Program-made: the position numbers and the translations under genes
Notes under the pieces: model-generated
Seen by the model: only the letters and a program-made list of their open reading frames with translations
Told to the model about the DNA's origin: nothing
Database searches by the model: none
In this document: piece by piece, positions 52,695 through 60,552 of the stretch
Layout of the letters: every line of letters starts with the position of its first letter
Numbering within the stretch: position 1 is the first letter of the stretch
Assembly: GCA_028284675.1 (NCBI GenBank)
Contig: JANQRI010000005.1
Location: forward strand, 1 to 64,000
DNA length: 64,000 nt
Source of the DNA: Gammaproteobacteria bacterium
Lineage (GTDB): Bacteria > Pseudomonadota > Gammaproteobacteria > HTCC5015
Direction: 5' to 3'

Positions 52695-55600
52695 TGCGGT
52701 ATCCATACCATACGATAACCCTGGTGCTGCTGACAGTTGCATTATCTTCCTGTGGTGGTGGCGTTCGGCACAAAGACAGTATTGGCAGTCTGAATAAAAA
52801 GGTTATCAAAGTCGAAGAACCGCTGATTGAAGACTCGCTGGAAAAAGCGATGCAGGCCTATCGTAAATTCCTGACTGAGACTGACGAAACGGAAATGACT
52901 CCTGAGGCTATGCGTCGCCTGGCTGATTTGCAGCTGGAGGCAAGCTCCGGCTCGTATGATTTTGTAAAACCTCCTGAGACTGTTAAAAAGCCTGTTCAGG
53001 AAAAACAAAAAGCTGTTGCCAAAAAACCAGTGCAGCAGGCGCCGGTTCGTCCCAGTGGCGCAACAGTTAAACAGGAGTCGATTGACCCTTCACAATTTGG
53101 GAAATCAAAAGTTGAGTCGCCAATCCTGGAGGAGCGGGCCGATGGTACACAGGTTGCGAAAAAAGGCATTACAGCAAATCCGGAAATTAAGTCCTTAAGC
53201 GACGAGTTTAATATTGGTCCTCGCAGTGTTGAAATATTATTCTCGCTGGAGTACGAAAAAAATTCAGCCGCAATTGAATCCGAAGGTGATTTTGAAAAAC
53301 GTGCTACCGGTATTTCCAAACCGGCAGCCGCACAAACAATCGCATCACTGCCGGAAGAAGCCGCTGCTGAGCAACAGCAACAAGCTGTGATTGCAAATGC
53401 AGAAGAGGCGATTGCGCTTTATAAAAAATTATTGGACAAGTATCCACTTTACGAACGTAATGACCAGGTGATGTATCAGTTGGCCCGTGCATATGAGGAA
53501 AGCACCAGGCAGGAAGAGGCAAAAGCGGTGCTGGATAAGCTGGTTAAAAAATATCCGACATCTGTTCATTATGATGAAGCTCAGTTCAGGCGCGGTGAAA
53601 TATTTTTTGTGCGCCGTAAGTATTTTGATTCGGAAAAAGCGTATACCCATGTCGTCAATTATGGTCCGAGTTCCGCATTCTATGATCAGTCTTTATTTAA
53701 GCGCGGTTGGTCATTTTTCAAACAAAGTCTCTATGAAGAAGGTCTGGATGATTTTGTTAAATTATTGGATATCAAAACGGCAGCTGGCTATCACATCAAA
53801 ACTGAGACAAACAAAACTGAGTATCAACGGGTCGATGATACTTTTCGGGTGGTTAGTTTAAGTTTTTCTTATTTGGGTGGTCCCTCTTATATTAACGATT
53901 ATTTTAGCCGGCGTGGGCACCGCGATTATGAGTATCTGGTCTACAGTTATCTGGGAGAGCATTATCTGATCAAACGTCGCTATCAGGATGCGGCGGATGC
54001 ATACAATACATTTATTTCACTTAACCCCTATCATGAAAAATCGCCAAGCTTTCATATTCATACTATCGAGATTTACCGTAAGGGCCAGTTTCCCAAGCTG
54101 GTTATCGATGCTAAAAGGGAATTTGCGATCACCTATGATTTAAACGGAGCTTACTGGACTTATCATGATATTAATCAGTTTCAGGGAATCCTTGCATTTA
54201 TAAAAACCAATCTGACGGATTTGGCCAAGCATTATCATGCTTTGTCACAACGTTCTAAAAAGCGTGACAAACGCCGTGAGGCATATCTGGAAGCCGCGCG
54301 CTGGTATCGCAGTTTTCTGGCTTCGTTTCCGGAAGATAAGCAGGCACCTGAGTTGAATTTTTTACTGGCTGAGCTTTTATTTGATAACAAAGAGTATAAG
54401 CAGGCTGCCGAGGAATATGAGCGAACTGCCTATGCGTATCCGGTTCACCCCAAATCGGCCGAATCAGGTTATGCGGCGATTTTGTCTTTTCGCGAATATA
54501 AAAAACAGGCGCCGGAACATTTAAAAGCGCAAATTCATTTGGAGGCAATACGAAGCTCCCTGCAGTTTGCTGATACGTATCCGGCGCATCCGCAGGCAGC
54601 TGATGTATTGACCAGTGCTGCTGAAAGCCTGTATGCGCTTAAAGAGTATGACCGGGCTATTATGGCGGCGCAAAAAGTATTGGAGCGGCATGCGAAGGCG
54701 GACCCGAAGTTAATAAGCGCTTCCTGGATTGTTGTGGCGCATTCAAAGTTTGATTTGCAAAACTTTCCCGACGCGGAGCAGGCATATCAGCAGGTTTTAA
54801 AATTATTACCGAAAAAAGACAAGCGTAAAACAGCGTTGACCGACAAGCTGGCCGCATCCATATATAAACAGGGTGAACAGCATAAAGATCTGGGAGAATT
54901 GGATCTGGCTGTTGAGGATTTCTTGCGTATCGCGAATGTTGCGCCACGTTCCAAGATTCGCCAGACGGCTGAGTTTGATGCGGCAACCGCATTGATTACC
55001 TTAAAGGACTGGGATCGTGGCGCTAAGGTTTTGGAAGCATTTCGAAAAAACTATCCGAAAAACCCGCTGCAATATGATGTGACTACCAAACTGGCATTTG
55101 TTTATCAGGAAAGCGGTCAGGCCGGTGCAGCGGCACGTGAATATCAGCGCATCGCGGATGACAGTAAGGATACCGCAGTCAAGCAGGAAGCACTGCAGAA
55201 AGCTGCCGAGCTTTATACCCAGGCTGAACAGTACCCTGCGGCCATTTCAATGCATAAACGTTTTATCAAAAGGTATGCCGATCCGGTTGAGCCGGCGTTG
55301 GAAGCAAGACAGCAACTGGCTGAGCTGTATAAAAAGATCGGCCAGCAAAAACAATATACAAAGACCCTGAAAGAAATTGTCGCGGTTGATAAAAAAGCAG
55401 GTAAGCAACGCAATGAGCGCACCCGCTTTCTGGCGGCAAATGCGGCTTTGGTGCTGGCCGAGCCTGTATTGAAGGTATTTAAAGATGCTCCTTTGGGACC
55501 GCCGTTTAAAAAGACCCTTGCAGCGAAGAAAAAGAAGATGCAGCGGGCACTAAACTTATACGGGGATCTGGCCGATTACAACGTGGCGGAGGTCACCGCT

Positions 55601-55897
55601 GCGGCAACATTCCAGATTGCCAATATATATTATGAATTCAGTACAGATCTATTGGAGTCAGAACGGCCCAAAAAGCTATCCGCTGAAGAACTGGAACAGT
55701 ACGATTTATTACTTGAAGAGCAGGCTTATCCATTTGAAGAGAAAGCCATCGAAGTTCATGAAAAGAATGTCGAGTTGCTGTCTCTGGGTGTATACAACCG
55801 GTGGATAGCAAAAAGTTTGGAAAGCCTCGGGCGTTTATTGCCGGTGCGTTATGCAAAACAAGAGCAAGGTGAAAAATTTGTTCTCTCTATTTATTAA
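52691..55897 (+). CDS. Large TPR-repeat lipoprotein
   Basis: A 1068-residue protein with a lipoprotein signal (LVLLTVALSSC, Cys21). Residues ~30-220 are low-complexity, Lys/Glu/Pro/Gln-rich. From ~230 there are many TPR units: PLYERNDQVMYQLARAYEES, YEKNS..., YDEAQFRRGEIFFVRRKYFD, PELNFLLAELLFDNKEYKQA, QYDVTTKLAFVYQESGQAGA. This resembles gliding-motility and BamD-like TPR lipoproteins. It probably sits in the periplasm, tethered to the outer membrane, as a scaffold for the energised complex. Its end overlaps the next gene by 47 bases. Confidence 0.88.
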   Translation: MMRYPYHTITLVLLTVALSSCGGGVRHKDSIGSLNKKVIKVEEPLIEDSLEKAMQAYRKFLTETDETEMTPEAMRRLADLQLEASSGSYDFVKPPETVKKPVQEKQKAVAKKPVQQAPVRPSGATVKQESIDPSQFGKSKVESPILEERADGTQVAKKGITANPEIKSLSDEFNIGPRSVEILFSLEYEKNSAAIESEGDFEKRATGISKPAAAQTIASLPEEAAAEQQQQAVIANAEEAIALYKKLLDKYPLYERNDQVMYQLARAYEESTRQEEAKAVLDKLVKKYPTSVHYDEAQFRRGEIFFVRRKYFDSEKAYTHVVNYGPSSAFYDQSLFKRGWSFFKQSLYEEGLDDFVKLLDIKTAAGYHIKTETNKTEYQRVDDTFRVVSLSFSYLGGPSYINDYFSRRGHRDYEYLVYSYLGEHYLIKRRYQDAADAYNTFISLNPYHEKSPSFHIHTIEIYRKGQFPKLVIDAKREFAITYDLNGAYWTYHDINQFQGILAFIKTNLTDLAKHYHALSQRSKKRDKRREAYLEAARWYRSFLASFPEDKQAPELNFLLAELLFDNKEYKQAAEEYERTAYAYPVHPKSAESGYAAILSFREYKKQAPEHLKAQIHLEAIRSSLQFADTYPAHPQAADVLTSAAESLYALKEYDRAIMAAQKVLERHAKADPKLISASWIVVAHSKFDLQNFPDAEQAYQQVLKLLPKKDKRKTALTDKLAASIYKQGEQHKDLGELDLAVEDFLRIANVAPRSKIRQTAEFDAATALITLKDWDRGAKVLEAFRKNYPKNPLQYDVTTKLAFVYQESGQAGAAAREYQRIADDSKDTAVKQEALQKAAELYTQAEQYPAAISMHKRFIKRYADPVEPALEARQQLAELYKKIGQQKQYTKTLKEIVAVDKKAGKQRNERTRFLAANAALVLAEPVLKVFKDAPLGPPFKKTLAAKKKKMQRALNLYGDLADYNVAEVTAAATFQIANIYYEFSTDLLESERPKKLSAEELEQYDLLLEEQAYPFEEKAIEVHEKNVELLSLGVYNRWIAKSLESLGRLLPVRYAKQEQGEKFVLSIY

Positions 55898-56546
55898 TGG
55901 AAAACCCTGGTTGTTTTTTGGGTTGTTGATGATCCTCGTTGGCTGTGTAGGGGGCAATACCAGCGTAAAGTACCGCGGTAGTGAAGCCCGGTCGCCGGTC
56001 GCGATTAGTGCCGCGTTGCAAAACGATTTTAAAAAAGCACTTGCACTGATGAAAAAGGAGAAGTACGAGGATGCGATCCCGCTTCTTGAGGCTATTTTGG
56101 CAAAAAATGATCAACTTCCGGGTACGCATATTAATCTGGCCATTGCGTATATGAATGTGGTAACTGACGATGATAAGGAAAACTTAAGCAAAGCGGAGCG
56201 TTCCCTGTTACGTGCTGTTGAAGTAAACCCCAAAGATGCTGTTGCACATCACCAGCTCGGTTTACTGTATCGCAAAACCGGGCGTTTTAAAGAGGCCCAG
56301 ACAGCATATCAACGCGCACTTTCGCTCAAGCCGGACTATGCTAAAGCGCATCTGAATCTTGGCATTTTATGCGATATTTATTTACAGGAGTTTGAGTGCG
56401 CGATTAAGCATTTTGAGCAATACAGCGGTATGGCAGGAGAAGATCGTGAAACAGTTTCATTATGGCTTTCGGATTTGCGACGGCGGGCCGGTATTCCTGA
56501 GCCGCCGCAACAAGAGCAGGCTGCTGTCAGTGAGGTGAGTCCATGA
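55851..56546 (+). CDS. TPR-repeat lipoprotein
   Basis: A 231-residue protein with a lipoprotein signal (WLFFGLLMILVGC, Cys32). Three to four TPRs follow (FKKALALMKKEKYEDAIPLL, HHQLGLLYRKTGRFKEAQTA, AKAHLNLGILCDIYLQEFEC). It starts 47 bases inside the previous gene in another frame, so translation is probably coupled. The next gene overlaps it by four bases (ATGA). Confidence 0.87.
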   Translation: MQNKSKVKNLFSLFINGKPWLFFGLLMILVGCVGGNTSVKYRGSEARSPVAISAALQNDFKKALALMKKEKYEDAIPLLEAILAKNDQLPGTHINLAIAYMNVVTDDDKENLSKAERSLLRAVEVNPKDAVAHHQLGLLYRKTGRFKEAQTAYQRALSLKPDYAKAHLNLGILCDIYLQEFECAIKHFEQYSGMAGEDRETVSLWLSDLRRRAGIPEPPQQEQAAVSEVSP

Positions 56547-56821
56547 GAATAATTTCAATTGTGCTATTCATGTGTATCGGGCTAAACAGTGCGGTGCATG
56601 CACAGGCTCAACCGGAAGGTGAAACAGTCGATATGAGTGGCATTTCAATTATTGGTAACAGAGAACTGCCCAAAACCCTGTTTATTGTGCCGTGGAAGAA
56701 TTCCGAGGTGGGTATCGAGAGTGAGCTGACAAACACACTTGATGCGGGTATGCGGCCTGTTGATCGTAAAGAGTTTGTGCGCGAGCTGGATTATTATGAT
56801 TTTAGCCGCAATCTGCAGTAG
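56543..56821 (+). CDS. Small exported protein of unknown function
   Basis: A 92-residue protein with a signal peptide (ISIVLFMCIGLNSAVHA). The mature part, ETVDMSGISIIGNRELPKTL, then FIVPWKNSEVG, is short and has no Cys and no known domain. The ATGA overlap with the TPR lipoprotein gene and its position just before the Exb genes make it a genuine gene and a likely component of the complex. I do not recognise it. Confidence 0.75.
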   Translation: MRIISIVLFMCIGLNSAVHAQAQPEGETVDMSGISIIGNRELPKTLFIVPWKNSEVGIESELTNTLDAGMRPVDRKEFVRELDYYDFSRNLQ

Positions 56822-57031
56822 ACCTGGGGTTTGTGCATATACCTTGAATGAGCCTGTATAAAAGAGCTTTCCGGGTAGAGCTTGCTGAATCAGTGCAGGT
56901 TGCGGGATTTGCTGCTGTAAACAGAAGAATAAGCTTAAAAATTTGTGTTGGTTCAATACTTTGGGCTAAAGTGCTCCAAATTATCTAAGGTTTTGATAGT
57001 ATACAGCTGATTTTGCGAAGAGGGTGTCGGT

Positions 57032-57685
57032 ATGTCTGATTTTTTATATGCAATTCCCCGGTTTTTTCAAACGGGCGGACCATTCATGTATCCGATTCTT
57101 ATCGTGTTTGGTTTCGGGCTGGCGATCGCGATTGAGCGCTGGATAAAGCTGAATAGTGCCAGGCGTCGCAACAGGAAAACATGGGACGAAATCCAGCCAG
57201 TTTTACAGGAAGGTGATTTTGATCAGGCGCGGGAGATGACCTCGGGCTCCGAAACCGAGTTGGGCATGGTATTAAGCTTGGGTTTAAGCCGTCAGGGTGC
57301 GGTGCGCCGACGCGATGATATCGAGATCGCGATGGAAGAGGGCATGATGGAAATTATCCCGCAACTGGAGAAGCGCACACATTATTTGGCATTGTTTTCA
57401 AATATGTCCACACTGTTGGGATTATTGGGAACAATTATGGGCCTGATTGCAGCGTTTACCGCGGTGGCAAATGCGAATCCGGCTGAAAAGGCGGATTTGC
57501 TCTCGGCCAGTATCTCGGTTGCAATGAATACGACCGCATTCGGTTTGATGGCAGGTATTCCATTGCTGTTATTGCATGCGGTATTAACCACCAAGACCAG
57601 TGAGATTGTGGATAGTCTGGAAATGGCTCAGGTTAAAACCCTGAACATCATTACCGAGTTTGCCAAGCAAGAAGCGCGTAGCTGA
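57032..57685 (+). CDS. exbB: MotA/TolQ/ExbB-family proton channel protein
   Basis: An inner-membrane protein of 217 residues with three predicted TMs: PFMYPILIVFGFGLAIAIER, then FSNMSTLLGLLGTIMGLIAA and AMNTTAFGLMAGIPLLLLHA. TM2 and TM3 have the conserved Thr residues (LLGTIMG and NTTAFGL) that face the proton pathway in TolQ and ExbB. The Glu present in TM3 of E. coli ExbB is replaced by Val here. With ExbD it makes the ExbB5-ExbD2-type stator that harvests proton-motive force. RBS GAGGG. It overlaps the first exbD by one base (TGATG). Confidence 0.9.
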   Translation: MSDFLYAIPRFFQTGGPFMYPILIVFGFGLAIAIERWIKLNSARRRNRKTWDEIQPVLQEGDFDQAREMTSGSETELGMVLSLGLSRQGAVRRRDDIEIAMEEGMMEIIPQLEKRTHYLALFSNMSTLLGLLGTIMGLIAAFTAVANANPAEKADLLSASISVAMNTTAFGLMAGIPLLLLHAVLTTKTSEIVDSLEMAQVKTLNIITEFAKQEARS

Positions 57686-58224
57686 TGTCCAGACGACGTC
57701 GTTTCCGCTCCGACAATAAAGCGCCGGGCGAGCTTGATATCACCTCATTTTTGAATTTGATGGTGGTATTAGTGCCGTTTTTGCTGATTACTGCGGTATT
57801 TTCAAGAATCACGATTTTGCAGTTAAATCTCCCCAGTGGGGAAGGTGCCCAACAGGCGGACGATAAAAAAATCACAATTGAAGTTATTATACGCCGGGAT
57901 CGAATCGACCTTGGTGATGGGCGCCAGATCGTAACCCGTTTCCCAAATACCGAAACCGGTGAATACGATATCGTGTCACTGTCCGCGACTCTGCGTGAAA
58001 TAAAAAATAATTTTCCAGCAAAGCTCGATGCCATTGTGTTGATGGAGCCTGATCTTGAATATGAGTTTTTGGTCAAGGTTATGGATGCTGTCAGCGGTGC
58101 CGAAGTACTGGAGGAAGACGGTACGACCACCAAAATCGAGTTGTTTCCACAAATTTCTGTCGGTGATGCGCCCGGAGTTAAAACTTCGGGCGTATTTTTG
58201 CAGATCAAAGGTGCCTATACATGA
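57685..58224 (+). CDS. exbD: ExbD/TolR-family protein with Asn in place of the proton-binding Asp
   Basis: A 179-residue inner-membrane protein with one N-terminal TM and a periplasmic domain. The TM reads DITSFLNLMVVLVPFLLITA. ExbD and TolR normally have an Asp at the position of Asn24 (F[IL]D[VL]M), which cycles protons. The codon is AAT, plainly Asn. The following periplasmic domain (TIEVIIRRDRIDLGDGRQIV) fits the family. It overlaps exbB by one base and the second exbD by four (ATGA). Whether it is an inactive partner of the second ExbD is an inference. Confidence 0.88.
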   Translation: MSRRRRFRSDNKAPGELDITSFLNLMVVLVPFLLITAVFSRITILQLNLPSGEGAQQADDKKITIEVIIRRDRIDLGDGRQIVTRFPNTETGEYDIVSLSATLREIKNNFPAKLDAIVLMEPDLEYEFLVKVMDAVSGAEVLEEDGTTTKIELFPQISVGDAPGVKTSGVFLQIKGAYT

Positions 58225-58724
58225 AAGATTCACGCCGCATCAAGCGCATGAGCCGTGGGAAGGGCAAGAAAAAAGTGCCCAGCATGAACCTGGTATCGCT
58301 GATGGACGTGTTTACCATCCTGGTATTCTTTTTGTTGGTGAACTCTTCCACGACTGAGGAGCTGAGTGATCCTAAGTCGATAGAATTACCTGAGTCCGTG
58401 TCAGAGAGTAAACCGGAGCAGACAATTGTATTGATGGTCACACCGACCAATATATTGATCAGAGGCGAAAGCATCGCGGTTGTTGAAGATATACTGGCGC
58501 AAAAGGAACTGGTAGTGAATTCAATCAGGGCCGCGCTGATAGAAGAAGCGGAGCGTAATCAAAGTCTGAGCACGCAAAGCCAGCAAAAACGGAAAGAAAT
58601 CACAATCATGGGTGACCGGCAAATACCGTTTAAGTTACTCAAAAAGGTGATGGCCAGTTGTACTTCGGCCGGTTTTGAAAAAATTTCTTTGGCGGTGGTG
58701 CAGAAGGCATCGCAGGCAAGCTAA
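58221..58724 (+). CDS. exbD: ExbD/TolR-family protein
   Basis: A 167-residue protein with a basic N-terminus (RRIKRMSRGKGKKK), one TM NLVSLMDVFTILVFFLLVNS and a periplasmic domain. The proton-carrying Asp is present (Asp29 in LMDVF). The periplasmic region is Glu/Gln-rich (ALIEEAERNQSLSTQSQQKR) and ends in a typical TolR-like MGDRQIPFKLLKKVMASC fold. Together with the preceding Asn-bearing copy it may form an ExbD heterodimer. Confidence 0.9.
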   Translation: MKDSRRIKRMSRGKGKKKVPSMNLVSLMDVFTILVFFLLVNSSTTEELSDPKSIELPESVSESKPEQTIVLMVTPTNILIRGESIAVVEDILAQKELVVNSIRAALIEEAERNQSLSTQSQQKRKEITIMGDRQIPFKLLKKVMASCTSAGFEKISLAVVQKASQAS

Positions 58725-58770
58725 GGTCTGTTGACATTAATGGCATGTATCTGCCGATTGCATAGAGACA

Positions 58771-60168
58771 ATGACCGATCAGTTATCCGAAAAAGAGATA
58801 GAGCTGGAACGCGAACTTAATGAGCGTAAGCAGGTCCTGTCCGAAGCCCGTGCCGAATTTGAAGCTGCCGAAACTGCTTATGAGCAGTTGCGTAAAAAGC
58901 ATGATACCGCGCAAAGGCTTGATCAACTTGCGAAGCAACTGGCTGAACTCGCACAACTTAATCCGCTAAATGAGGAAAGCCCGTTTACCGGTGAATCACT
59001 GGAGGGGGCTGATCAGGTTAATCAGCATTATGCTGAGCTGGTTGAGCGTATCAATGCTCAGGTCGGGGCTTTTAGAAAGCGCTATAACGAAGCTGAGTCC
59101 AGGGTAAAAGCTGCAGAGAAAGAATTAACCGTCGCGCGGCAGGCGAGCAATAAAGTGGCCGGCGAGCTTGAGCAGGCAAGGCCATTGGTTCGTACCAGCA
59201 CAATCATGCGGACCGGCAGTGATGGTGTTGAAAGAGCTTATGTAGTTATTTATCGGCGTGACACGGTGATGCCCTGGTCTGAAGCGACCAAGGATAAAAG
59301 GCGGTTCCGTAAGGCTGTTGTTCGTATCACGCTGTTGATGTTGATACTGGCGATTATCCTGCCTTTCATACCATTGCCGGAACCCAAAGAAATAGAGGTG
59401 ATTGAAATTCCTGAAAGGGTCGCCCAGCTGATTCAGGAGCGTAAGCCCCCGCCGCCGCCTCCACCTCCGCCACCCAAGAAAGCTGACAAGCAACCCAAGG
59501 ATGCAAAGAAAAAGCAGCTTAAGCCGCGCAAACAGGCGCCTAAAGCGAAAACAGAAGTGGCCAAAGCCGCGCGTGAAAAAGCCCAGCGTTCCGGTTTGCT
59601 GGCTTTTCGGGAAAGCTTTGCCGACCTGATGGACAATAGCGCTGAGGCCAAATTGGGTAAGCAGGCCAGAGTGACCAGCGGCGGTCAGACCGCAAGAAAA
59701 ACCGAACGCTCTTTAATCACAACTGCTGCGGGTAAAGGCAGCCAGGGTATTAATGTTGCAAGTTTAAGTCGTGATGTTGCCGGAACCGGGCTAAAAGGGC
59801 GAGGCACCAGTCGGGTAACCGGGGTTATCGGTGATGAGTTCGGTGATGCTGACAGACCGTTGGCTGAGTCTATCCGGGGTTCACGCACTGATGAAGAGAT
59901 ACAGCTGGTTTTTGATCGAAATAAAAGCGCGCTATATTCGATTTATCAGCGTGAATTAAGGAAAAACCCGACCCTCAAAGGTAAAATCGTGCTGAAAATC
60001 ACGATTGCACCATCCGGTAAGGTGTTGGCTTCCGCGGTGGTTTCCAGTGATCTTAATAGCCCGGAACTGGAGCGCAAAATTGCTGCCCGTGTGAAGCTTT
60101 TCAATTTTGGCGGCAAAGACGTAGATACCATTACGATAAATTACCCGATAGACTTTCTGCCTGCCTGA
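58771..60168 (+). CDS. TonB/AgmX-like energy transducer with cytoplasmic coiled coil
   Basis: A 465-residue protein of unusual order: a coiled coil at residues ~1-60 and ~85-138 (EKEIELERELNERKQVLSEA), a single TM at ~181-203 (KAVVRITLLMLILAIILPFI), a Pro stretch of ten (226-235) with Lys/Pro-rich spacer to ~270, and a C-terminal AgmX/PglI-type domain at ~375-465 (LVFDRNKSALYSIYQRELRK, then GKIVLKITIAPSGKVLASAV). TonB proteins normally have the TM within the first ~40 residues. Here ~180 residues should stay in the cytoplasm. It ends the Exb cluster. Confidence 0.88.
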   Translation: MTDQLSEKEIELERELNERKQVLSEARAEFEAAETAYEQLRKKHDTAQRLDQLAKQLAELAQLNPLNEESPFTGESLEGADQVNQHYAELVERINAQVGAFRKRYNEAESRVKAAEKELTVARQASNKVAGELEQARPLVRTSTIMRTGSDGVERAYVVIYRRDTVMPWSEATKDKRRFRKAVVRITLLMLILAIILPFIPLPEPKEIEVIEIPERVAQLIQERKPPPPPPPPPPKKADKQPKDAKKKQLKPRKQAPKAKTEVAKAAREKAQRSGLLAFRESFADLMDNSAEAKLGKQARVTSGGQTARKTERSLITTAAGKGSQGINVASLSRDVAGTGLKGRGTSRVTGVIGDEFGDADRPLAESIRGSRTDEEIQLVFDRNKSALYSIYQRELRKNPTLKGKIVLKITIAPSGKVLASAVVSSDLNSPELERKIAARVKLFNFGGKDVDTITINYPIDFLPA

Positions 60169-60552
60169 TCCGTATATTTTAATAACGGAAACACTCTGGA
60201 AATCTGTGTGTTTTATTAAAAAATATGCGTGCTTATACGCGCGTTGGTTGTGCTTGCAGGAATCTGCTGCTCCAAAATGATTGGCTTGCAAAGTTTAAAA
60301 ACCGGTTTTTTCAATGCTTAAATTTAGTTTAATTCCGGTGCTTTCGGGCTCTTCCGCTAAGAGGTGCTATTTGTTAGACTAGCGGCGATGATAAGTATTG
60401 TAAAAACAATAAGTTAGGGCTATTTTATTATAAGGATCATTTAATGCGAGGCATATCACGGTTGCAATCCCAGGGACGGCTAAAATAAGCCGGATATCCT
60501 GAATCAGAATGCCTGATCAGGACAACTTTAAATTTGGTTTTAGTTTAATTTG
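60169..60552. other. Gene-free stretch before the DUF11 gene
   Basis: 384 bases without an ORF. AAAACCGGTTTTTT at about 60297-60312 is self-complementary with a T-run, a possible terminator for the Exb cluster. A CCTGATCAGG palindrome lies at 60513-60522. An AT-rich ATTTTATTATAAGG near 60422-60434 could hold a -10 element. I found no assignable riboswitch. Confidence 0.4.

Noticed and set aside
60440..60552. A cyclic-di-GMP (GEMM) or other riboswitch before the DUF11 gene
   Set aside because: I looked for the GEMM core blocks and they are not present; only short palindromes occur.
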